Origin: Salinarimonas chemoclinalis
GTDB taxonomy: Bacteria; Pseudomonadota; Alphaproteobacteria; Rhizobiales; Beijerinckiaceae
Direction of reading: 5' to 3'
Assembly (NCBI RefSeq): GCF_041514305.1
Contig: NZ_JBGMWH010000018.1
Span: 1-64,000, forward strand
Length of the DNA stretch: 64,000 nucleotides
Shown here: piece after piece, positions 9,157-16,616 of the stretch
Position numbering within the stretch: position 1 is the stretch's first letter
Layout of the letters: every line of letters begins with the position of its first letter
Program-made: the position numbers and the translations under genes
Notes under the pieces: model-generated
Database searches by the model: none
What the model saw: only the letters and a program-made list of their open reading frames with translations
What the model was told of the DNA's origin: nothing

Positions 9157-9272
9157 GGTCGACGCGGCTCGGAGGGGTGGCTGGCGACGGCGCCGGACGA
9201 TGCGCCCGGCGCGCACGCCGCGCCAGCCGCGCGCCGCGCGGGGCAGCAATTCCTACGCGGCATGCCTCAGCG

Positions 9273-10310
9273 TCAGCGCGGCCCGAAGCCCACGATCCGA
9301 CGCACCGCGTCCATCGTCCCCGCGGCGATCTCGGACGCCTTGCGCGCGCCCTCGGCCAGGATCGCGTCGATGTGGCCCGGATCGGCCGAGAGCCGGCGCA
9401 TCTCCCCGGTGATCGGCGCGAGCCGGTCCACGGCGACGTCGACCAGCGCCGACTTGAACGTCGAGAAGTTGGCGCCGCCGAACTCGGCGAGCACCGCCTC
9501 GCGCGGCACGTCCCGGAGCGCGGCGTAGATGCCCACCAGGTTGTCCGCCTCCGGGCGTCCGGCGAGGCCGGCGGCCTCGCTCGGCAGCGGCTCGGGGTCG
9601 GTCTTGGCCTTGCGCACCTTCTGGGCGATGGCGTCGGCATCGTCGGTGAGGTTGATGCGCGCGTAGTCCGACGGGTCCGACTTCGACATCTTCTTCGTGC
9701 CGTCGCGCAGGCTCATGACGCGGGTCGCCGGGCCCTGGATCATCGGCTCGGGCAGCGGGAAGAACGTCTCGCCGAAGCCGTGCTCGGCGATCGAGGCGGC
9801 GAAGTCGTTGTTGAACTTCTGCGCGATGTCGCGGGTGAGCTCCAGATGCTGCTTCTGGTCCTCGCCCACGGGCACGTGGGTGCCCTTGTAGAGCAGGATG
9901 TCGGCGGCCATCAGGGTGGGGTAGGCGAACAGGCCCACCGCCGCGTTCTCGCGGTCCTTGCCGGCCTTCTCCTTGAACTGCGTCATGCGGTTGAGCCAGC
10001 CCATCCGCGCGACGCAGTTGAACACCCAGGCGAGCTCGGCGTGCTCGTGGACGCGGGACTGGTTGAACAGGATCGAGCGCGCCGGGTCGATGCCGCAGGC
10101 GATGTAGGCGGCCGCGACCTCGCGGATGTTCGCGGCGAGCGCCTTCGGGTCCTGCGGCATGGTGATGGCGTGGAGGTCCACGACGCAGTAGATGCAGTCG
10201 TGGGTATCCTGCATGCGCACCCAGTTGACCATCGCGCCGAGGTAGTTGCCGAGATGGAGGGTGTGCGTCGGCTGCATGCCGGAGAACACCCTGTCCTTGA
10301 ACTGCGTCAT
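9273..10310 (-). CDS. trpS: Tryptophanyl-tRNA synthetase
   Basis: Charges tRNA-Trp with tryptophan in the cytoplasm. The 345-residue class Ic synthetase has the HIGH-equivalent at residues about 14-22 (THTLHLGNYLGA), the GEDQKQHLELTRD motif near residue 150 and the KMSKS loop (GTKKMSKSDPSD). Length is typical of the family. A GC-rich hairpin (10329-10360) lies in the 5' leader. Confidence 0.97.
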   Translation of the reverse strand: MTQFKDRVFSGMQPTHTLHLGNYLGAMVNWVRMQDTHDCIYCVVDLHAITMPQDPKALAANIREVAAAYIACGIDPARSILFNQSRVHEHAELAWVFNCVARMGWLNRMTQFKEKAGKDRENAAVGLFAYPTLMAADILLYKGTHVPVGEDQKQHLELTRDIAQKFNNDFAASIAEHGFGETFFPLPEPMIQGPATRVMSLRDGTKKMSKSDPSDYARINLTDDADAIAQKVRKAKTDPEPLPSEAAGLAGRPEADNLVGIYAALRDVPREAVLAEFGGANFSTFKSALVDVAVDRLAPITGEMRRLSADPGHIDAILAEGARKASEIAAGTMDAVRRIVGFGPR

Positions 10311-10328
10311 CGTCTCGTCCTCGGGCCG

Positions 10329-10360
10329 GCCCCGCGCGCGGTGCGCGTCTCGCGCGGGGC
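10329..10360 (-). promoter_or_regulatory. GC-rich hairpin in the trpS leader region
   Basis: A perfect 10-bp inverted repeat (GCCCCGCGCG at 10329-10338 and its complement at 10351-10360) around a 12-nt loop, 18 bp upstream of the trpS start. There is no U-tract on either strand, so it could be a rho-independent-like pause, the end of the upstream NmrA transcript or only composition. No leader peptide with Trp codons was recognised. Confidence 0.35.
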
Positions 10361-10409
10361 TGTAGCGGCTGGGGGACGGCGAGGCAAGGGGTGCGGGTGC
10401 GGCCAGGCG

Positions 10410-11279
10410 TCAGGCGGCGAGCCGCCTCGCCGCGCCGGCCAGCACCTCCTCGATGCCGACGCGCCCGCGGGTGAGCGGCACCGTGCCGGACATCGTCACC
10501 ACGCCCGAGCCGATGCCGTCGTACATCTGCGCCATCAGCGCGGAGGCCTGCGGGCGCAGGCCGGCCTCCTGGAAGATGCCTTCCCACGCTGCGCGCGGGG
10601 GCGCCACGGGCGTCACGGCGCGGCCCAGCACGCGGGTCGCGGCGGCGGCGACCTCGGTGGGGGCGTAGTCCCTCGGCCCGGCGAGCTCGATCAGCGCCGG
10701 CGCGGTCTCGGCCAGCAGCGTCTCGGCGGCGACGCGGCCGATGTCGGCGGTCGCGACCATGCGCTGCGCGCGGTCGAGGTCGAGCATCGAGGGCAGGACG
10801 CCCTCCCCCGCCGCGAGCGGGAGAACCTGGAGCCAGTTCTCCTGGAAGTACGCCGCGCGCAGGAGGGTGAGCCGCGTCGGTGCGCCCGCTAGGATCGTCT
10901 CGACCGCGTGCAGGCTGCGGATCACGCCGGTGCCCTCCGGCACCTGCGCGCCCTCCGAGGACAGGAACACGAGCCGCGCGGGACGGGCCCGCTCGATCGC
11001 CGCGCGGGTGGCGCGGCCGACCGTGGCGACGGCGCCGACGAAGTCGTCCGCCGCGTAGGCCGGAGACGCGAGCACGTAGGCGCCCGTGACGCCCTCCATG
11101 GCCGCGGCGAGGTCGTCCGCCGAGGTCGCGTCGCCGCGCACGAGGGCGACGCCGCGGGCGGCCCAGGGGGCGGCGCGATCGAGGTCGCGCACCAGCGCGC
11201 GGACGGGGGCGCCGGCGGCGAGCAGGGTCTCGGCGACGGCGGCGCCGGTGTTGCCGGTCAGCCCGGTGACGAGGAACAT
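10410..11279 (-). CDS. NmrA/SDR-like NAD(P)-binding protein
   Basis: 289-residue atypical short-chain dehydrogenase with an N-terminal Rossmann motif GLTGNTGAAVAETLL (about residues 5-20; GxxGxxG type) and an NmrA-like fold: RALVRDLDRA, VRGDATSADDLAAAMEG, VFLSSEGAQVPEGT. There is no YxxxK catalytic pair at the usual place, which fits NmrA/HSCARG/QOR2-type regulators or quinone reductases. It is divergent from a LysR regulator (108-bp gap), which probably controls it. Confidence 0.85.
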   Translation of the reverse strand: MFLVTGLTGNTGAAVAETLLAAGAPVRALVRDLDRAAPWAARGVALVRGDATSADDLAAAMEGVTGAYVLASPAYAADDFVGAVATVGRATRAAIERARPARLVFLSSEGAQVPEGTGVIRSLHAVETILAGAPTRLTLLRAAYFQENWLQVLPLAAGEGVLPSMLDLDRAQRMVATADIGRVAAETLLAETAPALIELAGPRDYAPTEVAAAATRVLGRAVTPVAPPRAAWEGIFQEAGLRPQASALMAQMYDGIGSGVVTMSGTVPLTRGRVGIEEVLAGAARRLAA

Positions 11280-11365
11280 GGGGGTCTCCTTCCGATGGGT
11301 CTTCGATGCCTTGGCGCGCGGCGGGCGATGACGGGGACCCTAGGGACGGGACTTGCATGCGTCCA

Positions 11366-11390
11366 ATGCATCGTTGATATTTCGATCATG
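11366..11390. promoter_or_regulatory. Candidate LysR-type operator between the NmrA-like gene and its regulator
   Basis: The AT-richer stretch just upstream of the LysR start contains an imperfect dyad, ATGCATCG-N9-CGATCATG, inside an otherwise GC-rich intergenic region. LysR proteins bind such partly symmetric sites between divergent genes. The position, overlapping the start of the regulator gene, would allow autorepression. Prediction by pattern only. Confidence 0.4.
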
Positions 11391-12341
11391 CGCGAGACGA
11401 ATTTACGCGGGATCGACCTCAACCTCCTCGTCCTGCTCGACCACCTGATAACCGAGCGCAACGTCACGCGCGCGGCCGCGGCGGCCAACCTCAGCCAGCC
11501 GGCGATGAGCCGCGCGCTCGGCCGGCTGCGGGCGTTGCTCGACGACCCGATCCTGGTGCGCGGCGCCGACGGCCTCGTGCCGACCGCGCGGGCCCTGGCG
11601 CTGCGGCCGGCGCTCGCGCGCACGCTCGCCGACGTGCGCGACCTCCTCGTGCCGGAGGTCTTCGTGCCGGAGCAGTGGCGCGGACGGGTCGTGATCTCGG
11701 CGACCGACCACCAGACCATCATCCTCCTGCCGGAGGTGATCGCGCGCCTCGCCCGCGAGGCGCCTGGGCTCGACCTCGACGTGACGCCGCTGCGCGCGCG
11801 CGAGCTCGACGCCCTGCGCGACGGGCGCACGCACCTGAGCTTCGGCGTCGCCGAGGCCCCGCTGCCGCCGGGCCTGCTCCGGCGTGCGCTCTACGAGGAC
11901 CGCTTCGTCACGGTGATGCGCCGCGATCATCCGGCCGCGGCGGACGCGTGGACCGCGGCGGCCTTCGCGGGGCTCGATCACGTGCTCGTCACGGTCCTGG
12001 GCGAGGGCCGCGGCTTCCTCGACGACCAGCTGGCGCGGCTTGGCCTCGCGCGCCGGCTCGCGCTGCGGCTGCCGCACTTCTACGCCGCCATGGAGGTCGT
12101 CGCGCGCTCGGACCGGGTCGTCACCCTCCCCCGCACGCTCGCCATCCGATTCGCTGCGGGCCTCGACCTCGCCGTGCGCGAGCCCCCGGTCGACGAGACG
12201 CGCTTCACGCCGACCCTGATCTGGTCGGAGGTTCACGACGCCGACCCGGCCATGCGCTGGCTGCGCGACCTGATCGCCGAGGAGGCGGCGCGCACGCCCG
12301 GCGCGACGGCGCTCGCGCAGGCGCGCGCGACCTCGGCCTGA
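11388..12341 (+). CDS. LysR-family transcriptional regulator (NodD-like branch)
   Basis: 317-residue regulator. The N-terminal winged helix-turn-helix (residues ~6-65, DLNLLVLLDHLITERNVTRAAAAANLSQPAMSRALGRLRALL) is classic for LTTRs, and the remainder is the two-lobed effector domain. ATG 11388 gives the standard N terminus; the open frame continues far upstream without homology. Its position, divergent from an NmrA-type reductase, makes that gene the obvious target. The inducer is unknown. Confidence 0.93.
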   Translation: MRETNLRGIDLNLLVLLDHLITERNVTRAAAAANLSQPAMSRALGRLRALLDDPILVRGADGLVPTARALALRPALARTLADVRDLLVPEVFVPEQWRGRVVISATDHQTIILLPEVIARLAREAPGLDLDVTPLRARELDALRDGRTHLSFGVAEAPLPPGLLRRALYEDRFVTVMRRDHPAAADAWTAAAFAGLDHVLVTVLGEGRGFLDDQLARLGLARRLALRLPHFYAAMEVVARSDRVVTLPRTLAIRFAAGLDLAVREPPVDETRFTPTLIWSEVHDADPAMRWLRDLIAEEAARTPGATALAQARATSA

Positions 12342-12474
12342 TGCGGACGCCCGGCGGCGCGCGCCCACGCCCGGCTTCACCTTTCTTCACGTCGCCCGCG
12401 CATACGCGACACGTGACGGGCGCATCGTCTCCCCATCGCAGCCGATCGCGCTGCCCCCCCGAGGAGACGAGACG

Positions 12475-13032
12475 ATGACGACGACCCCGACCGAGACGAA
12501 GACCCCCGCCCGCTCCCGCTTCTCCCGCGGCCTCCTCGCCGCCACCGTCGGCGTGCTCGGCGTCGGCGCGATCGGCGCCGGCTTCGCGCTGGCGCAGGAC
12601 GCGCCGATGCTGCGCCGGGCGGCCGGCGACGGCCCGCGCGCGGAGATGATGCAGGCCCGCTTCGGCGAGGAGCGCGGCCGCATGGCCGAGTTCATGGAGT
12701 GGCGCCTCGAGCGCACGCTCGAAAGGGTCGACGCCAGCCCCGAGCAGGTCGAGCGCATCAAGGCGATCGCCGAGGAGGCTCGCGCCGAGATCGTGCCGCT
12801 GATGCGCGGGTTCCGCGACACCCGCGAGGATCTCGCCGAGATCCTGGGCGCGGGGACGATCGACCGCACCGCCGCCGAGACCCTGCGCGCCGAGCGCCTC
12901 GCCGCCATGGACGCCGCATCCGCGCGCGGCCTCCAGGCCCTCCTCGACGCCGCCGAGGTGCTCGAGCCCGAGCAGCGCGCCGAGCTGATCGAGGAGATGG
13001 GCGAGCGCCGTCGCGGCTGGGGTCGTTGGTGA
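12475..13032 (+). CDS. Periplasmic Spy/CpxP-like protein
   Basis: 185-residue exported protein: a hydrophobic segment (residues ~19-41, ending GFALAQD) then an all-helical, Arg/Glu-rich domain with the arrangement of Spy/CpxP family proteins: SPEQVERIKAIAEEARAEI, a middle helical hairpin, and LEPEQRAELIEEM where the family LTxxQ motif sits. These are ATP-independent periplasmic chaperones or metal/stress sensors. It lies 42 bp upstream of a response regulator/kinase pair and is probably co-transcribed; in enteric Cpx the analogous CpxP inhibits the kinase. Confidence 0.8.
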   Translation: MTTTPTETKTPARSRFSRGLLAATVGVLGVGAIGAGFALAQDAPMLRRAAGDGPRAEMMQARFGEERGRMAEFMEWRLERTLERVDASPEQVERIKAIAEEARAEIVPLMRGFRDTREDLAEILGAGTIDRTAAETLRAERLAAMDAASARGLQALLDAAEVLEPEQRAELIEEMGERRRGWGRW

Positions 13033-13074
13033 TAGACTGAGCCGGATGGCTCCCGAGAGAGGACCGCAGCACCG

Positions 13075-13779
13075 ATGCCGGACGAGATCCTGATCGTCGA
13101 CGACGACGTGCGCCTGTCGGGCATGCTGCGGGACTACCTCGACCAGAACGGCTTTCCCTCCCGCGCGGCCGCGACCGCGCGGGAGGGGCTCGCCGAGATC
13201 GCGCGGCGCCCGCCCGCGGCCGTCGTGCTCGACGTGATGCTGCCCGATCTCGACGGCTTCGAGACGCTGCGCCGCATCCGCGCCTCCTCCGACGTGCCCG
13301 TCGTCATGCTCACCGCCAAGGGAGACGAGACCGACCGCATCGTCGGGCTCGAGATCGGCGCGGACGACTACGTGCCCAAGCCCTTCAACCCACGCGAATT
13401 GCTCGCGCGCTTGAAGGCGGTGCTGCGCCGGCGCAACGGCGGCGTCGGCAACGCCGGCCCGCCGCCGCTGCGCTTCGGGCGGCTCGAGATCGACCGCGGC
13501 GCCCGCCGGGTGCGCGTCGACGGCGGCGAGCGCCCGCTCACTTCCTACCAGTTCGACCTCCTCGCCGCGCTCGCCGAGAACGCGGGGCGCGTGCTCTCCC
13601 GCGAGCAGCTGATGGACCTCGTGCGCGGCGCCGAGCTCGAGGCCTTCGACCGCTCGATCGACGTCCACGTCTCGCGCATCCGCGCCGCGATCGAGGACGA
13701 CCCGAAGCACCCGCGCCGCGTCATCACGGTGCGCGGGGCGGGCTACGTGTTCGCGCGGGTGCAGGACGAGGGGGCGTGA
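13075..13779 (+). CDS. OmpR/PhoB-family response regulator (CpxR-like)
   Basis: 234-residue two-domain regulator. Receiver domain 1-~118 has the acidic pair Asp10/Asp11, phospho-acceptor Asp53 (VVLDVMLPDLDGFE), and the conserved Lys in DDYVPKPF. The winged-helix DNA-binding domain (~130-230) ends with VITVRGAGYVF. Its stop overlaps the start of the following kinase (TGATG), so the two are translationally coupled. Confidence 0.95.
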   Translation: MPDEILIVDDDVRLSGMLRDYLDQNGFPSRAAATAREGLAEIARRPPAAVVLDVMLPDLDGFETLRRIRASSDVPVVMLTAKGDETDRIVGLEIGADDYVPKPFNPRELLARLKAVLRRRNGGVGNAGPPPLRFGRLEIDRGARRVRVDGGERPLTSYQFDLLAALAENAGRVLSREQLMDLVRGAELEAFDRSIDVHVSRIRAAIEDDPKHPRRVITVRGAGYVFARVQDEGA

Positions 13780-15026
13780 TGGCGCGGCTCTCCGGCGTCC
13801 CGCGCCTCCCGCGCGGCCTCTCCCTGTTCTGGAAGGTCTACCTCACCGTCGTCGCGGCGGTGGTGATCGTCGCGATCGCGGTAGCGATCGTGTTCCGCAT
13901 CGCCAACGCCAGCGAGGCGGGTCCGTGGACGGAGCGCGGGCGCACGTTCTTCGCGCGCACGCTTCCCGCGGACGATCCGGGCCCGACGCTGGAGCGGCTC
14001 TCGGATGCCCTGGGTGCCGATCTCGCGCTCGTCGGCCCCGACGGCCGCCTCGTCGCGGGCGACCCGCGCCTGCCGCACCTGCGGCGCGTCTTCGCGTTCT
14101 CCCTGCCGGACGGCCGCGTGGTCTACGCACGCTTCGGCCGGCCCGGCGCCGGCGAGGACGAGGACGACCACCGCAACCCGCTCGTCCCCATCGCGATCAT
14201 CGCGATCCTGATCGCGCTCGTCGCCTACCCGGTCGTGGGCCACCTCACCCGCCGGCTGGAGCGCCTGCGCGTGGGGGTCGAGGCCTGGGGGGCGGGCGAT
14301 CTCACGGTGCGCGTCGGCCTTTCCGGCGGCGACGAGGTCGCGGCCGTGGCGCGCAGCTTCGACGCCGCCGCCGAGACCGTGGAGCGCCTCGTCGCCTCGC
14401 ATGCGGCGCTCCTCGCCAACGCCAGCCACGAGCTGCGCTCGCCGCTCGCGCGCCTGCGCATGGCGATCGACCTGTGGCGCGAGGACCCGCGCCCGGCACT
14501 CGAGCGCGAGATCGTGACGAGCCTCGCCGAGCTCGATGCTCTGGTGGAGGAGATCCTGATGGCGAGCCGGCTCGAGCACGTCGCCGGTCTCGAGCGGATC
14601 GAGCCCGTCGACCTGCTGGCGCTGGCGGCCGAGGAGGGCGCGCGCGTCGACGCGATCGTCGAGGGCGAGCCGGTGGAGGTCTCTGGCGATCCGCGGCTCC
14701 TGCGCCGGCTCGTGCGCAACCTCTTCCAGAACGCCGCGCGCCACGGTGCCCCGCCGATCGAGGCCCGCGTCGCGGCCCGCGCGGGCGGCGGCGCCACGTT
14801 GAGCGTGCGCGACCACGGCCCGGGCCTGCCCGACGGCGAGAGCGAGCGCGTGTTCGAGGCCTTCTACCGCCCGGTGGGCCGCTCCGAGGCGGCGGGCGGC
14901 TGGGGCCTCGGCCTCTCGCTCGTGCGCCAGATCGCACGCCGGCACGGCGGCGACGTGCGCGCGGTGCGGCCGGAGGGCGGCGGGGCGATGTTCGTGGTGG
15001 AGGTGGGAGCAGGGACGAGTGCGTGA
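13779..15026 (+). CDS. Sensor histidine kinase (CpxA-like)
   Basis: 415-residue inner-membrane kinase. N-terminal membrane segment (FWKVYLTVVAAVVIVAIA, ~15-35), a short periplasmic domain (~40-125), a second membrane segment (VPIAIIAILIALVAYPV), HAMP, then HisKA with His217 in NASHELRSPLARLRMAIDL, N box NLFQNAARHG and G boxes DHGPGLPDGE and GWGLGLSLVRQI. ATG 13779 is chosen because it overlaps the regulator stop; a GTG three bases upstream is possible. With the Spy/CpxP-like protein it forms a compact envelope-stress-type module. The signal is not deducible. Confidence 0.94.
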   Translation: MARLSGVPRLPRGLSLFWKVYLTVVAAVVIVAIAVAIVFRIANASEAGPWTERGRTFFARTLPADDPGPTLERLSDALGADLALVGPDGRLVAGDPRLPHLRRVFAFSLPDGRVVYARFGRPGAGEDEDDHRNPLVPIAIIAILIALVAYPVVGHLTRRLERLRVGVEAWGAGDLTVRVGLSGGDEVAAVARSFDAAAETVERLVASHAALLANASHELRSPLARLRMAIDLWREDPRPALEREIVTSLAELDALVEEILMASRLEHVAGLERIEPVDLLALAAEEGARVDAIVEGEPVEVSGDPRLLRRLVRNLFQNAARHGAPPIEARVAARAGGGATLSVRDHGPGLPDGESERVFEAFYRPVGRSEAAGGWGLGLSLVRQIARRHGGDVRAVRPEGGGAMFVVEVGAGTSA

Positions 15027-15041
15027 CGCCCCGGCTGGCCG

Positions 15042-15260
15042 TCAGCGGCCCACCAGCGGCGCGAGTTCGCGCTGGCGATCAGTGTCGCCCTCGATCACGG
15101 CGCGGTCGTAATCCAGCTCCAGCTCGAGCTTGCGTGCGCGACGCAGCACGTCGCTCTCGTCGAGCCGCTGCTCCAGGGCGCCGAGCCTGGGCGCCCCGCG
15201 CGTCTCGCCGCCGTCCCGAGGGCGGCTGCGCGTCGTGGGGATGACGACCGTCCTATGCAT
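15042..15260 (-). CDS. Small hypothetical protein (72 residues)
   Basis: Short, charged, helical ORF (ending LEQRLDESDVLRRARKLELELDYDRAVIEGDTDRQRELAPLVGR), with an Arg/Glu coiled-coil-like C-terminal half. No recognised domain. Its ATG overlaps the stop of the even shorter upstream ORF (15253-15399) in an ATGCATAG arrangement, which looks like real translational coupling. It converges on the kinase gene (15-bp gap). Confidence 0.4.
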   Translation of the reverse strand: MHRTVVIPTTRSRPRDGGETRGAPRLGALEQRLDESDVLRRARKLELELDYDRAVIEGDTDRQRELAPLVGR

Positions 15261-15399
15261 CTTCCAGGTCCTCGACGTTCGGGACGATCAGCTCGTAGGC
15301 CGCGGCGATCGCCTCGACCAGATCGGACAAATCGTTGCCGCCGGCGACTTCTGATCCGCGCCCTGCGCCGCGCTCGTCATCGATCGCCCCCCGGCGCAC
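15253..15399 (-). CDS. Candidate 48-residue ORF coupled to the next small ORF
   Basis: GTG-initiated frame encoding an acidic peptide whose second half (NDLSDLVEAIAAAYELIVPN, then VEDLEDA) looks like genuine helical protein and has the G/C-biased third positions expected of coding DNA here. The stop TAG overlaps the ATG of the 72-residue ORF. An upstream TAA at 15415-15417 limits the length. It could be a tiny gene or the end of a decayed one. Confidence 0.35.
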   Translation of the reverse strand: MRRGAIDDERGAGRGSEVAGGNDLSDLVEAIAAAYELIVPNVEDLEDA

Positions 15400-15713
15400 G
15401 CAACACTTGCGGGTTTAGCCGAAGCGAAGGCATCGAGCAATCGGGCTGACGTGCGAGCGACGGCTCCGGGCGGCGCTCCGGATCGAGCCGGGGATCGGCA
15501 TGGCTCTGGCACGACTTCGTGCAAGTTCGGTCCCCGACGGGGAGCGGTGCTGAGGTCGCGGCGGGCGGTGTCGGGTCGGGTGGGACGCGGTGTCCCCGGG
15601 GTGGCGCGAAGGCCGGTACCAGTGCGTGATGCGAAACGATCGGATGGAAAACGTCGGGAGCAACGTCGGACCGACCGAAACGGCCGGGAGGCGGGCTGAA
15701 GAATAGCGTCGGA
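15400..15713. other. Gene-free stretch between the small ORFs and ftcR
   Basis: About 310 bases without a convincing coding frame on either strand; the open frames present are short, Arg-rich and antisense-like. It contains short GC-rich inverted repeats but no hairpin with a U-tract that I would call the ftcR terminator. Confidence 0.5.
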
Positions 15714-16391
15714 TCAGGCGAACATGTAGCCGAGGAAGCGCTTGGAATCGATCGGGTCGTAGCCCAGCCGCCCGCGCAGCTTCTTGCGGAGCTTCGAGAT
15801 GTGGCTCTCGACCACCGCCTCGTCCACGTTCTCGTTGAAGACGCCGTAGACCGCCGAGAAGATCTGCTCGCGCTGGACGCGCTTGCCCTTGTTCTTGAAC
15901 AGGTACTCGAGGATGCGCCGCTCGCGACGCGGCAGCGCCAGCACCTCGCCGCGCACGATCGGGTCGCGGCCGTCGAAGAAGACCTCGAGGTCGTGCTCGA
16001 CCGGCGCCGCCGCGCGCTCCTCCGGGCGGGCCTGCGCCCGACGGTTGAAGGCGCCGACCCGGGCCATGATCTCCTTGACGTGCACCGGCTTGCGCACGAC
16101 GTCGTCGACGCCCGCGGCGAACAGCCCGAGCGTCTGCTCCAGGCAATGCGTGTCGTTCATGGCGATCACCGGCGCCTTGCAGCGGCTCTTGACGAGGCGC
16201 GGCAGCGTCTCGCGGGCGCTGCAATCGCCGATCAGGATCGCCTCGACGGCGCCGAGATCCTCCTCGGCGGCGCCGGCGATCCAGTCGTTGAAGTCGGACG
16301 GGTCGAACCCGACGGCGGACACGCCTTCCCGGTCGAAACCGGATCGGTAACCCGTGGTGACAAGCTCTCGTTCGTCGACGATGATGTACAC
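15714..16391 (-). CDS. ftcR: Flagellar transcriptional regulator FtcR
   Basis: 225-residue OmpR-like regulator found in Hyphomicrobiales, where it activates flagellar genes such as fliF. The N-terminal half is an atypical receiver (VYIIVDERELVTTGYRSGF start, GFDPSDFNDWI) and the C-terminal half a winged helix (LALPRRERRILEYLFKNKGK, then VDEAVVESHISKLRKKLRGR and RFLGYMF). I place the start at GTG 16391, just before the conserved VDERELV and preceded by a GGGGG ribosome-binding stretch; the open frame extends to 16478 without homology. The flagellar structural genes it may control lie at 20-25 kb of this window. Confidence 0.92.
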   Translation of the reverse strand: MYIIVDERELVTTGYRSGFDREGVSAVGFDPSDFNDWIAGAAEEDLGAVEAILIGDCSARETLPRLVKSRCKAPVIAMNDTHCLEQTLGLFAAGVDDVVRKPVHVKEIMARVGAFNRRAQARPEERAAAPVEHDLEVFFDGRDPIVRGEVLALPRRERRILEYLFKNKGKRVQREQIFSAVYGVFNENVDEAVVESHISKLRKKLRGRLGYDPIDSKRFLGYMFA

Positions 16392-16414
16392 GACAGTACC
16401 CCCGTTGTATCGGA

Positions 16415-16451
16415 CACCATACGGATAAATCCGAAGATTTGTTGCGGCAAC
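16415..16451 (-). promoter_or_regulatory. Predicted ftcR promoter with overlapping dyad
   Basis: On the minus strand TTGCCG (16450-16445), a 17-nt spacer and TATCCG (16427-16422) make a sigma70-like promoter whose start point would be about 25 nt before the GTG start. The -35 box lies in a perfect GTTGC-G-GCAAC dyad (16441-16451), a possible operator. This AT-rich patch is unlike the flanking DNA. Confidence 0.4.
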
Positions 16452-16616
16452 GCTTAAATGAGCGCACGCCGCGGGCAATCGTCGGCACCGTCAAGGGGGG
16501 GTTACTTGCCGTGGGACGAATCCGAATTCAAATTAGCGACGATTCGCACACGTTGGTAAGTTACCGTTAACTCGCGCGAAGACTACGAGAATTCGACGAA
16601 AGACCGCGAGATCTCC

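Noticed and set aside
15451..15699. 82-codon plus-strand frame between the small ORFs and ftcR
   Set aside because: Arg/Gly-rich, no ribosome-binding site, no recognisable protein features; treated as non-coding.
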